In this document: positions 45,690 to 56,057 of the stretch, in pieces
Layout of the letters: each line of letters opens with the position of its first letter
How positions within the stretch are numbered: position 1 is the stretch's first letter
Source of the DNA: Anastatus disparis
Lineage: Eukaryota > Arthropoda > Insecta > Hymenoptera > Eupelmidae
Direction of reading: 5' to 3'
NCBI GenBank assembly: GCA_017163975.1
Contig: JAFFSR010000095.1
Location: 216,001 to 280,000 of the forward strand
Length of the DNA: 64,000 bases
Notes under the pieces: generated by a model
Database searches by the model: none
Seen by the model: only the letters and a program-made list of their open reading frames with translations
What the model was told of the DNA's origin: nothing
Made by a program: the position numbers and the translations under genes

Positions 45690-45742
<53 letters not shown>

Positions 45743-45802
45743 GAACGCGTATTTACTTTCCTAAATTTTTCTTTTTTTATATTAATATATTTCTTTTAGT
45801 AA

Positions 45803-45833
<31 letters not shown>

Positions 45834-45902
45834 GCGAACACGTATTTATTTTCCTAAATTTTTCTTTTTTATATTAATATATTTCTGTTCATACGTTTGC
45901 AG

Positions 45903-48900
45903 ATATTCAAGTTATAACAGCTGAAGTGCATAATCCTGATACTCATGATCCTGGAATTTTGGTTCAAAATTTATCACAAATCAGCATAAATGAACAAAAT
46001 TCAACCGATGAGCCTGTTATTATTCAAAATGGGTTTGGAAACTTAGAGCAGATTGATGATGCGGGTGACGATGACGGTCTCGTCGTTCTAAATGAAAGCG
46101 TTCCTGATCCTTCTAGACAAAATGACGTAGAGAATTCAACACCTCGTACTCTGAATGGTGAGTGTTTCATAAAATTATGGGAAAATGAATCAGTTTACGC
46201 GAGGTTCAATACCAGCATCCGCGAAGTATGTTTGAAATTTCGTACCGATAACGAAATTAACGTAATAGCTTTAGGAACGGGTATTAGAAATTTATTTTAA
46301 TACATAACACACGAATACGAGAGAAAGGATTATGTTATTATTTCAATATCCACCGATTCCCAACCAAATGGCGCGATTAATGTTTTCAAGCGTATGCGTG
46401 ATTATACTTTTGAAAATCTATGGGAAATTATTAGCAGAATTGCACAGAGCGCTCACGAGTTCCGTATAGACGGTACCTTTCTTATACAGATCAAAAATTA
46501 TCGCGAGCCTACCGGTAGAGGACGCACTAGAACACTTCAATTTGACTCTTTTAAATCTCGCTCAGTTATTAGAATAATCAATGAAGATTCCAAATGTTTA
46601 CCGCGAGCGTTAGTAGTAGGTCTTGTTCACGCGGAAAAAATGGCAAGTGGTGAAGTCTGTACGGAAGAAGTTAAAAAGCTTTGGGAAAACGTGAGAAAAC
46701 CCAATAATAAATCACAATTAGATTTAGCCGACAAATTAATTAAGAACGCTAAAGTACAAATAAATCCGGAACTTGGTTGCGGTATCAACAAAATTACACA
46801 ATTTCAAAATTATCTTGGTGAAAAAGATGGTACAGCCGTTGTTGTTTACGAACAAGATCGCGTCGGTACCGGTGAAAAGCCAATTTTTAACGGTTATAAA
46901 ATATTAATAGAGAAGAAAATTAAAATTTCGCGTACGTTAAATATTTTTTATAACCCGGAAGAAAGTCATTTTGACACGATAACTAACATAACAGGTGTAG
47001 CAATGTGCGATTATTTTTGTGTGCCGTGTAACAAAGGTACTAAACGTTTGGAACTCCACAAATGTCCGTCAAAATGCGAAAAATGTAAAGTTATTGGTAT
47101 TTGTGATAAAAATGTCGATTTAGTTAAGTGTTCTCAATGTTTATTTACTTTTTATGGACAAACATGCTTTGAGAACCATAAGAAAAAAGATTCATATAAA
47201 AAGAATTTAGCCGTTTGTGACGCTGTAAAAAAATGCAGTTCGTGCGAAAAAATTATTTCTGTAGAATATGGGAAGCATACATGTGGTAGTTATTACTGCG
47301 CTACTTGTGTATGGACGCGTCCTTATAACCATAATTGTTTTATGTCGGTTGTTAAAAAAAAAATTCAGAGTCTAACGAAAATCCTAATTACGCATTTTTA
47401 TTTTACGATTTTGAAGCCACACAAAATAAACAAGTAGGTAGTAAGAATGATACATTCGTGCATGAAGTCAATTTGTGTGTTGCACAATTGTATTGTGAAA
47501 GATGTATTGATTCGTCAATGGATACACCGTGTTCATTTTGTGGTGGTGGAGAGACATTGATTTTTAAAAATAACGTTGTGAAAGATTTTGTAGATTTTAT
47601 ATTAAAACATGACCAGACGAGGCCTAAAAGTATTAAAACACTAATTTGTATCGCGCATAATAGCAAGAGTTATGATGGGCAATTTATTTTAAAATATTTA
47701 GTAGAGAATACAAAGATAACGCCGCAAGTTGTCATGAGTGGTACAAGCATAATGCTTATGAACCTCAATAATCGCGTAAAGTTTATAGATAGTTTAAATT
47801 ATTTTCATATGCGGCTCTCGGATTTACCAAATGTTTTCGGTTTCGAAGCTAGTGTAGTAAAAGGTACTTTTCCTCATTTATTCAATACGAAAGAAAATGA
47901 AAAGTACATAGGTACCATGCCAGCCGTAGAATTTCATATGCCCGAAATAATGAGTGTTTCCGATAAGAAAAAATTTTACGAATGGCATGAGTCAATGACT
48001 TTACAGAATTACGTATTCAATTTTGAGGAGGAAATTTTAAATTATTGTAAGAGCGATGTTGACATTTTAAGAATGGCTTGCTCCTTATTTAGAAAAAGTT
48101 TTTTGGAAGTTGGGGATATATGTCCTTTTAATGAAGCTACCACGATTGCTAGTGCTTGTTCGCGTATTTTTAGGAAAAATTTCTTAAAACCTGATGTAAT
48201 CAGTATAATACCACCCGGTGGGTATCGTAAAAAAAATACACACTCGCGTGAAGCGTTAGAATGGCTGATTTCTAAAGAAATAGAAACAGGTCTTGATATA
48301 ATTCATGTTGTTAAAGGCGCGGAATTTAGATTACCAGAAAATATTTTAGTTAGCGGTTATTTTGAAGATGCTGAAAATAGAGTCAAATATGTTTACCAGT
48401 ATCACGGGTGTTTTTGGCATGGCTGCTTAACGTGCTATCAGGGTGAGAAACGTGTTGAAAAATTAGAAGCTTATGGTGATACTTATGAGGAGCGTTACCA
48501 AAATACTGTTAAAGTATCGGAACTTATAAGAGAACGAGGTTATGTTTTGACTGAAATTTGGGGCTGTCAATTTCTAAAATTAAAACGTGATAATATAGAA
48601 TTAAATCAAAGTATAATTAATAACCCTTTGTTATTAAATGACGTTTTGAACCCTCGAGATGCTTTTTACGGTGGACGGACAGAAAACACTGTTTCTTTTG
48701 TAGAAATTAAAGAGGGAGAAACGATAGATTATGTAGATATTTGTTCATTATACCCCTACGTTTGTAAAATTGGAAAATTTCCCGTTGGACATCCTGAAAT
48801 TTATGTCGGTGAAAAATTTCATATGTTGACTGGGAAATTATTTAATATTGATAATGTAGAGGGTCTTATCAAATGTCGGGTTCTCCCTCCTCGATCATTA

Positions 48901-50076
48901 TATTTACCAGTGTTACCTGTCCGTATGCATAAAAGGTTAATGTTTCCTCTATGTCGAGCATGCTGCGAAGAATTAAACAGTAACGACTGTCAACATGAAA
49001 ATATCGCGGATAGAGAGTTCACGGGTACTTGGGTATCGGATGAAGTTAAAAAAGCCGTTGAATTGGGTTATCGAATAACTGCTATTTACGAAATATGGCA
49101 GTATAAAACGGTTCAATATAATTCGAAAGATAAACAAGGGGGTCTTTTCGCGGAGTATATTAATACTTTTTTGAAAATAAAACAACAGGCTAGCGGCTGG
49201 CCTTCCAATTGCGAAAACGAACAAGCACGTGCCGCGTATATTGAAGAATATGAAGAAAAAGAAAACATAGTGCTGGATAAGGATAAAATTAAAAAAAATT
49301 CAGGGTTACGTTTTCTCGCGAAACTTTGATTAAATTCATTTCGGGGTAAATTTGGGCAGCGAGATAACTTAGGTACTACGGAAATTATTAATAACGGTCA
49401 AAAACTAAGCGAAATCGTTGGTAGCTCTGATAAAGAATTGACAAATATATTGCCAATTAACCAAGAAGCTTTTTACATTACTTGGCGTTTCAAAGAAAAC
49501 GAATACAAACCAAACAGCATGACAAACGTAGCTATAGCCGCATATACTACAGCTCAAGCGCGCTTAAAATTGTACACGTACTTGCAAAAATTAGGGGAAC
49601 GGGTTTTGTATTACGACACCGACTCGTGTATATATATTAACAGAAATACACCTAACGAGTACAAAGTTCCCACTGGAAGACTCTTAGGTGATATGACAAA
49701 CGAGCTGGAGGGTTACGGTAAAAATAGTTACATAACATCTTTTTGTTCGGCGGGGCCAAAATTTTATTCTTATATCGTAAAAAGGGATGACGGCACAATG
49801 CATGAGATTTGCAAGGTTAAAGGGATAACTCTCAACAGTTCTACAGAAAAACTCATAAATCATAAACAAATAAAATCTTTGGTTTTAAAAAATAAGAATG
49901 AAATAGTTCATTCTTTTACAGCTATTCGACGAACTGCATTACACGACGTCGTCACAAAAACAGTTTCTAAAACTTGCCGCGTAAATAGTATTAAAAGAAA
50001 AAACGTAAATGAATGTACATCCTATCCGTATGGATACAAAAAAATATGTAAAGAAAATTATGTTGATAATAAATAA
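45903..50076 (+). pseudogene. Polinton B: protein-primed DNA polymerase B
   Basis: This exon encodes an acidic start and then a conserved N-terminal domain (PRTLNGECFIKLWENESVYA; RIINEDSKCLPRALVVGLVH), followed by a Cys-rich region (CVPCNKGTKRLELHKC and more). The exonuclease has FYDFEA and HNSKSYDGQFIL. The palm has YVDICSLYPYV (motif A), LNSFRGKFGQ (motif B) and VLYYDTDSCIY (motif C). These are hallmarks of Polinton/adintovirus polymerases that start from a protein primer. Breaks: TAA at 46298-46300, a one-base frame change at an A10 run (47354-47363), and TGA at 49327-49329 next to motif B. The enzyme would copy the linear element genome; this copy cannot make it whole without recoding. 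Confidence 0.9.
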
Positions 50077-50123
50077 TAATAATAAATACAATGTTTTAAT
50101 TTTATTTTAATTTTTATTTCCAG

Positions 50124-50668
50124 TATGTTTAGCACGGAGCGTTGAACATCAGCGGTTTTTAAAATGCAAAAATTGCAAAAATTGTAATATTCCCAGTTGT
50201 AAGTTTTTCCCCGATTATAAAAAATCTTTAGAAGGATTAGCGTTACACCGAGTGTTTCACGATTTACTAGTTTTAAAAAAAGACAAAAATAGTGAAAAAG
50301 AATTTAATAAAATGAAAAAGGTTTTAGAAAGATATGTAAGAGTATGTAGAGTGCAATTATCTGTACAGATTCTTTTTTTGTATAAGATGGAAAATTGTGC
50401 AGTTTGCGATGATTTTAAATGTGAAGATAAGGGTAAAATTATTAAAGAAGTAAATTACGAGGAAATATACACGGCCACGAACATTAGCGCAGAGAAACTT
50501 TTAGATTTTATTTTGCATAGAGAAATACTATCTGTACGTTTCACAATTTCAAATCTAAGAAAAGTCCAGGATTACACAGAGAATCCAGTTTGTCCTGTTC
50601 ACGTTAACGACGATTGTTATATATTCTTACCCACTAACGATTTCAAAGTGAGGAAGCGATATTATTAA
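50124..50668 (+). CDS. Polinton B: Cys-rich protein of unknown function
   Basis: An acceptor-like TTTCCAG precedes the open frame at about 50124. The frame starts CLARSVEHQRFLKC and has a compact Cys cluster CKNCKNCNIPSC, then FFPDYKKSLEGLALHRVFHD, a second Cys pair (ENCAVCDDFKC) and a C-terminal part with CPVHVNDDCYIFLPTN. No Met starts the conserved part, so an upstream exon or non-ATG start is likely. The relic at 62718-63040 carries the same Cys pattern after the second polymerase, so the gene is a conserved neighbour of polB in these Polintons. Zinc binding is an inference. Confidence 0.5.
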
Positions 50669-50780
50669 AACAAGGGCTTTAAAAATCAACTAGTATTAAG
50701 TTTTAATGTGTATTTGTATGATAGGCGTTTAACATTAATATTAAATTGTATTTGATTTTTAAAATAAATAAATTTTTTCA

Positions 50781-50828
<48 letters not shown>

Positions 50829-51223
50829 GTACCGAAGATAATAATTTGAACCATTATTAACCTTCCCCACCCTCCTATTCCTTTACTTTAAAACATTTAC
50901 AGAAAATAAATGAATAATAATAATGATTACGGTATCGTTAAACAGTAAATTTTGTAAATTAAAATTATAATAATTTATATTGTAATTACACTAGCACGAA
51001 TAAGCTGACATGAACTATTTTAGCTAGCAACGGACCGTGTGCTGTATATTAGCTTATATATATGTAAATCTAGATTTCCAAACTCATTATTCTAGAATCT
51101 TCCGGGGTGTACGTACGAATATTAGCTATTCTCGTACGTACCGCGAGCGCGCGACGGGGCCCCCACCGCTAAAATTGATTACTTAATTTGAAAAAAAATA
51201 CTAATAATAATAATAAGAATGAA
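50669..51223. promoter_or_regulatory. Intergenic region before the ATPase gene with TA microsatellite and palindrome
   Basis: A (TA)n run occupies about 50784-50822. Near 51110 GTACGTACGA and its complement TCGTACGTAC (51133-51142) form an inverted pair with a 14-base spacer, followed by a short GC-rich stretch before the gene. TATATATATG at about 51054 could be a TATA element. The role is inferred from position only. Confidence 0.35.
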
Positions 51224-51898
51224 ATGACATTAGCTTGGAAACACCCATGGACCTCTATGATTTGTGGTCCGACAGGTTGTGGTAAGACGCATTTCGTAAA
51301 AAAATTTTTTCGGTTTATTGACAGTATGTCCGACACGACTTTTGCCCGAAAAATGCTATATTATTCCGAATGGCAAGATGGTTATTTAGAATACGGTAAA
51401 GATGTTGAATTCCATGAAGGTTTACCTCAAAATGAAGATTTTGCGTCTGACCCTCGGCCAAAATTAGTTGTCATCGACGATCTGATGCGGGAATTTTCTA
51501 ATAATGTAGTTGCTGACTTATTTACAAAAGGCAGTCACCATAAAAATATAAGCGTGATTTTTATTACACAAAATTTGTTTCATCAAGGATCTAAACAGCG
51601 AGATATTTCATTAAATTCAAACTATATTGTAATTTTTAAAAATCCTAGAGACCGTGCGCAAATACAACATTTAGCGCGTCAAGTTTATCCAGAAAATTCA
51701 AAATTTTTACAAGAGGCTTATTACGATGCTACAAATGTAGCACATGGTTATTTGTTGTTAGATTTAAAACAAAGCACAGCAGAAACCTGTAGAGTACGGA
51801 CTAACATATTTCCTGACGATACACACCACTACGTGTACGTTCCACGAGATATAAAGAGAGGTGTCACGGGTGATAATTTTTCAGTGTTACGTGTATAA
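51224..51898 (+). CDS. Polinton B: genome-packaging ATPase (A32/FtsK-HerA type)
   Basis: From the ATG at 51224 the protein has 224 residues. It shows a complete Walker A, CGPTGCGKTH (residues 14-23), and a Walker B, LVVIDD (81-86). A downstream SVIFITQNLFHQG is the usual Gln-containing sensor strand, and RDISLNSNYIVIFKNPRDR follows. These are signatures of Polinton/adintovirus packaging ATPases that pump DNA into capsids. The frame extends upstream to 51188 with Asn codons but without Met, so I take the Met. No lesion is visible, in contrast to the homologue in element A. Confidence 0.9.
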   Translation: MTLAWKHPWTSMICGPTGCGKTHFVKKFFRFIDSMSDTTFARKMLYYSEWQDGYLEYGKDVEFHEGLPQNEDFASDPRPKLVVIDDLMREFSNNVVADLFTKGSHHKNISVIFITQNLFHQGSKQRDISLNSNYIVIFKNPRDRAQIQHLARQVYPENSKFLQEAYYDATNVAHGYLLLDLKQSTAETCRVRTNIFPDDTHHYVYVPRDIKRGVTGDNFSVLRV

Positions 51899-52281
51899 TT
51901 GCTGCGGTAAGATCAAAAAAATCGCTCGATCCCAAAATAGCACATGCTTTACACGCCCTTTATCATTTAAATAAAGAACAACGCAGAGCTATTTTAAAAC
52001 TTGCTGATCGTAAAATAGTTAAAGGTATTTGTGAGTGTGCTTTGAATACTTTAGAAGGTACTGTACATTTAACACCTTTTCAAAAACAAAAGTTAGTTAA
52101 ACATAAAAAAGTTCTGAGAAATTTAAGCAATTGTAAGTCTAAATCGTGGAAAAGCAAGAAACGTCTAATCGTACAGAAAGGTGATGGTTTCTTAACAGCT
52201 TTACTTGCACCTGTATTAGGAACTATAATATCCGCTCTTATCCCCACTCGTTCTTCATTTAAAAATGCAGCATGCACGTAA
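51877..52281 (+). CDS. Polinton B: small hydrophobic-tailed virion-type protein
   Basis: The conserved part reads KIAHALHALYHLNKEQRRAI, LKLADRKIVKGICECALNTL and LTPFQKQKLVKHKKVL, then a basic stretch and a hydrophobic C-terminus GDGFLTALLAPVLGTIISAL. Small basic proteins with a Gly-rich hydrophobic tail of this kind are widespread next to the ATPase in Maverick/adintovirus elements and recall adenovirus pX-like minor core proteins. The frame opens at 51877 without a Met before the conserved region, so the start is unclear (possible start loss). It overlaps the ATPase end by about 20 bases. Confidence 0.65.
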   Translation, partial: FFSVTCIIAAVRSKKSLDPKIAHALHALYHLNKEQRRAILKLADRKIVKGICECALNTLEGTVHLTPFQKQKLVKHKKVLRNLSNCKSKSWKSKKRLIVQKGDGFLTALLAPVLGTIISALIPTRSSFKNAACT

Positions 52282-53163
52282 AATGCTTCTAGTACCTCAA
52301 GACAGTATACAAAAACTTCTTCATACAAACGTTCCCGAGGTCTCGTCGCAAAATGTTGAGTCTGATAAAAAAAAATACTGTTCAAACACCAGGCAGTCAT
52401 CTTACAAGATTAGACATAGAAATAAGTGATATCTTAAACTCGCAAGAAACTGATGAGCGTACAAAATGGTCAAAATATCAACAAGTTTTACAACGATATT
52501 TATATCTTTTAGATGATTTGAAAAAAAGTTTAAATAATGTTAATAAAAATGAACAAGAATTAGAAAATGGAATAGATTTTGAAATAATAATATCATCTGT
52601 GCCTGTAACATATAGACGTAAGGCTGAATTGATGGTTCAATTTTTAAAAAAATAATAATATTTCTTCAAGAATAACATGGAATGACCGCAGTTTAGTTTG
52701 GATAGATGAAGCTGTTCTTGAAGGTTCTAATATAGTAGATTTAATAAACGATGCTGTACGTAGTAGAAAAGGTGTAAAGGCTACAGGTCGTGAGCATTTT
52801 GCGTGACTTTTACGAGATTTAGGTATACCATTAGAATGTATTGGTAATTTAGCTTTTTACAAAGAAGGACAAAAATTTGAACAAGCAGTAAATTATAGTA
52901 ATAGGTCTTTAGGAACACCACAAACAAGTTTTAATAATTCGTTATTACATAATCCAAAAAGACATACTTCTACACCTATGCCTAAAAATAAAAATAAACA
53001 TTTGTCAATAGAAAATGATACATATGACGATGCTACAGTAATTAATAAAGGAATGATCAGTGGGGACAATGATTCGTGGACTACTCTGAACAGAAAGAAA
53101 TGTGTTAAAAGAAATACAGAAACAGAGCAAAAGGGCGGTGGCTGGTTGAGTTTTTCATTTTAA
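52265..53163 (+). pseudogene. Polinton B: conserved virion-associated protein, broken three times
   Basis: The first frame starts at ATG 52265 (MQHARKMLLVPQDSIQKLL). The coding sequence changes frame in the A9 run at 52366-52374 and continues HLTRLDIEISDIL and YQQVLQRYLYLLDDLKK. It shifts again in the A7 run at 52646-52652, then reads VWIDEAVLEGSNIVDLINDA and meets a TGA at 52804-52806. It then runs to 53163, ending GGGWLSFSF. Proteins with this order (short LVP.D...L start, L..LD.E...IL, YQ.VLQRYL, then I.GTNVVDLIND) are common between the small core protein and integrase in Polintons; function unknown. Confidence 0.65.
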
Positions 53164-53175
53164 ATAAATAAAATC

Positions 53176-54261
53176 ATGGATCCTGATAAACAATTACTTA
53201 ACATAATATATTATGACGTTAATGATGCTGCTGGTTATGCCGGAGCGCGTCGACTTGTAAATAAAACTAAAAATATAGTTGATAAAAAAAATACCTACAA
53301 GTGGCTGCAAGCACAAGATGCTTATACATTACACAAACCTGTTCATAGAAAATTTCCTCGTCTTTATTACAATGTTGCTGAAATGGACTCTGTATGGAAA
53401 GGTGATTTAATTGACCTGGAATCCTTAAAATCTTATAATGATGGATTTTCATACTTACTAGCAGTCATCGATGTTCTCACCAAATATGAATGGGTAGTAC
53501 CCTTGAAGGATAAATCATGTTCACAAGTCACCGACGCCTTTAGAAAAATTCTTTCAAATAAACATAAAAAAATTCCTAAAATGTTTCAAACTGACAAGGG
53601 AAAAGAATTCATAGGACAAAAAATGCAAAAATTTCTAAAATTGAATAATATTATACATCGTGTTGCTCGTAATCCCGATGTAAAAGCAGCTATTATCGAA
53701 AGATTTAACCGTACCTCAAAGGAAAAAATGTGGCGATATTTTACACATCAGAATTCTAAATGTTACGTAGATATTTTACCTCAACTTGTAAATAGTTACA
53801 ATAACTCATATCATTCAACAATAAAGATGGCGCCTGCAGCAGTGACGATATTTAATGCAGATATTGCAAAGAAAAATATGGATTCTAGATATAAAACAGT
53901 TAATAGAGAAGCTAAATACTCAGAAGGTGACTTTGTTCGTATTAGTCGAACCAAAGGTACCTTCGAGAAAGGTTATTCAGCAAATTGGTCAGAAGAAATA
54001 TTTAAAATAAGTAGAGTCTTAAAACATAGAAAACCACCTGTGTATGAAATAGAAGATCTCGATGGTGAATCTATAGACGGTATTTTTTACCAAGAAGAAC
54101 TTAACGTTATTCTAAAAGATATCAGAAATTCCGAATATAAAATTGATAAAATAATAAAAACAAGTGGTTCAGGTCGTAGAAAAAAATATTTTGTAAGTTG
54201 GGTCGGATATCCTAGTAAATTTAATTCTTGGGTGTCAGCTAAAGATATAAAAAATATATAA
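53176..54261 (+). CDS. Polinton B: retroviral-type integrase with chromodomain
   Basis: An intact 361-residue frame. The DDE core shows WKGDLIDL (Asp77 or Asp80), MFQTDKGKEF (Asp140) and AAIIERFNRTSKEKM (Glu175), with the second and third acids about 35 apart. An SH3-like domain follows (YSEGDFVRISRTKGTFEKGY). A chromodomain-like end has YKIDKIIKTSGSGRRKKYFV and WVGYPSKFNSWV. The HHCC finger before the core is not obvious, as is common in Polintons. The enzyme inserts the linear DNA genome into host chromosomes. It starts 12 bases after the previous gene. Confidence 0.92.
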   Translation: MDPDKQLLNIIYYDVNDAAGYAGARRLVNKTKNIVDKKNTYKWLQAQDAYTLHKPVHRKFPRLYYNVAEMDSVWKGDLIDLESLKSYNDGFSYLLAVIDVLTKYEWVVPLKDKSCSQVTDAFRKILSNKHKKIPKMFQTDKGKEFIGQKMQKFLKLNNIIHRVARNPDVKAAIIERFNRTSKEKMWRYFTHQNSKCYVDILPQLVNSYNNSYHSTIKMAPAAVTIFNADIAKKNMDSRYKTVNREAKYSEGDFVRISRTKGTFEKGYSANWSEEIFKISRVLKHRKPPVYEIEDLDGESIDGIFYQEELNVILKDIRNSEYKIDKIIKTSGSGRRKKYFVSWVGYPSKFNSWVSAKDIKNI

Positions 54262-54263
54262 AC

Positions 54264-55489
54264 ATGAAAACACAATTTTATATGATACTACCTAATAATA
54301 GTAGTATAAGTGTTTTTCCTAACAACACTACATCTTGTTATACTACAAAATTACCTCAAGAAATTAATTTACGAGGATCTTGGGAAGTTGGTATCACAGA
54401 AATTCATTTTCCACGCTCATTCTTACATTTAAGAGCATGACGAAGCTATCCGCCTTCTAATAATATTTCCAATCTTAACTTATGAATAAACGATGCGTTT
54501 AATCGAGTTTTTTTGCTATAAAGAAAAAATTTGTGAGATTAAACTCTAGTGCGGACAACTCAAGAAAACCACCAAAATATTATACATACAAAGTTATAAT
54601 AAAAACTTTCAATATATCGTATTTTAAGGTTAGGTTTGTCGAGTTTGATATCTAATTTCCAATCCAAGCTCATAAAAAAATAACAAGTCCAAATGATTTT
54701 TTATTTTAACAAAAATTATTGTACTAATATAACTTTAGTGCGGACAAGTCATTATATTTGTTTAATTCAAGAATTTAAAAAGATATCGATAAAATAAAAA
54801 AAGCAAAACTCGATTGCTGCAGCTCCGACATGCCGTTAAGAGAAGAAGAAAGAGAAATTGAAGTTTCATCTATTTCACCACCTCTCTTAAAGGATAACTC
54901 AGTAAACCAACTTGTTGATATAGAATATAAAACAGTTACAATTCCTTATGGTGTATATTCCGGTATATCGGAATTTTTTGAAAAAATAAATAATGCATTA
55001 AACGAAACACATATATCATTTAAATTGTCAGTACAACATAACAACACCTACGTATACGTTGAAAAGACATGTGATTCGGAAAAATGTATTAATGATCACG
55101 CTATAAAAATGAGCCGTGCAGCTTGGGATATTTTAGGCTTTGCTGAAATAAAAGGATATTTAAACATTGATTTACACAATCCCCTTGGTACTCGGCCAGC
55201 AAATATTTTTAACGCATTACCTAGACAATTATTTATTTACTCAGATATATGTGAACCTTGTATCGTAGGTGACGTACAAACAACTTTATTACGTATTGTA
55301 CCTGTAAACTACAAGGATTATGTATTTGCTTCTAATCAATATCAAATTTTTACACCTATAAATTATATACCTCTCATAAGAAATAGTTTCAGAACAATCA
55401 CTATAGATATGAGAGATCATCTCGGTCGTATCATACCATTCGAGTGTGGTACGTCGACTGTAACACTACATTGTAGACAAGTTGCATAA
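54264..55489 (+). pseudogene. Polinton B: minor capsid (penton-like) protein, split by a MITE
   Basis: The gene starts two bases after the integrase stop. The first part, to 54432, has FYMILPNNSSISVFPNNTTS and INLRGSWEVGITEIHFPRS, the typical start of Maverick minor capsid proteins (single jelly-roll, penton-like). A TTAA-flanked 403-bp element interrupts it. After 54839 the frame continues with YKTVTIPYGVYSGISEFFE, AWDILGFAEI and the conserved end ITIDMRDHLGRIIPFECG. The two halves lie in the same frame once the insert and one TTAA are ignored, and no other lesion is seen. Confidence 0.8.
54433..54835. mobile_element. 403-bp TTAA-flanked MITE inside the minor capsid gene
   Basis: TTAA lies on both sides (54429-54432 and 54836-54839). 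Ends are GAGCATGACGAAGCT and, inverted, CGGCATGTCGGAGCT. The interior includes GTGCGGACAACTCAAGAAA and AGGTTAGGTTTGTCGAG. A diverged copy in opposite orientation is at 59424-59792. Non-coding. Confidence 0.85.
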
Positions 55490-55505
55490 CAAAAATAAAA
55501 TAAAA

Positions 55506-56057
55506 ATGAATCATTATATTGAACATTATGATAGTCAAGTTGGTCAAGGGGGTATTCAACATGTTTATGTTGGATCACCATATCAAAAAGGACATGGAGG
55601 TATAGGTCGATTTCTTGGAGGACTTTTTCGTAAAGCACTTCCTTTTTTAAAACGTGGTGCTCGCGTTGTTGGAAAAGAAGCCCTTAAAGCAGGTATTAAC
55701 ATTATCGATGATGTTGGTAGTCATAATATTCCTTTTAGAGAAGCACTAAGCAATAGAGCACGTGAATCAGGCAAGAATTTAAAAAGAAAGGCAGAAGAGA
55801 AAATAGAAAGTTTAATGAAAGGTTCTGGTTATAAAAAACGTGTAAGAAGGCGTAAGAATCAGTCGGGAGCTAAACGTCGGGTGAAACGTATCTCGTCATC
55901 AGCTTCGATAGGAAAAAGATTAACAAGAAAAAATAATAAAAATAAACAGACTAAAAAAAGAAAAATTAACAAGAAAAATAAGAAACGTTCAGTAACCTCA
56001 AACGGCTATAGAATCAACACAATGGGTCGAATACAAACCTGTGACCACCATTTCTGA
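55506..56057 (+). CDS. Polinton B: basic core-like protein (adenovirus pX/pVI-like position)
   Basis: The protein starts MNHYIEHYDSQVGQGGIQHV and has VYVGSPYQKGHGGIGRFLGG, a hydrophobic Gly-rich amphipathic region (GRFLGGLFRKALPFLKRGAR) and an extremely Lys/Arg-rich C-terminus. The motif SPYQ.GHG.G..FLGGLFR is characteristic of the gene just before the major capsid in Mavericks. A role as DNA-condensing or membrane-active minor virion protein is inferred by analogy. Its C-terminus overlaps the major capsid region in another frame, which may mark a small deletion between the genes. Confidence 0.65.
   Translation: MNHYIEHYDSQVGQGGIQHVYVGSPYQKGHGGIGRFLGGLFRKALPFLKRGARVVGKEALKAGINIIDDVGSHNIPFREALSNRARESGKNLKRKAEEKIESLMKGSGYKKRVRRRKNQSGAKRRVKRISSSASIGKRLTRKNNKNKQTKKRKINKKNKKRSVTSNGYRINTMGRIQTCDHHF

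Noticed and set aside
46298..46300. Programmed stop-codon readthrough in the polymerase
   Set aside because: Two further lesions of other kinds are in the same gene and the second Polinton is also decayed, so ordinary pseudogene decay is the simpler view.
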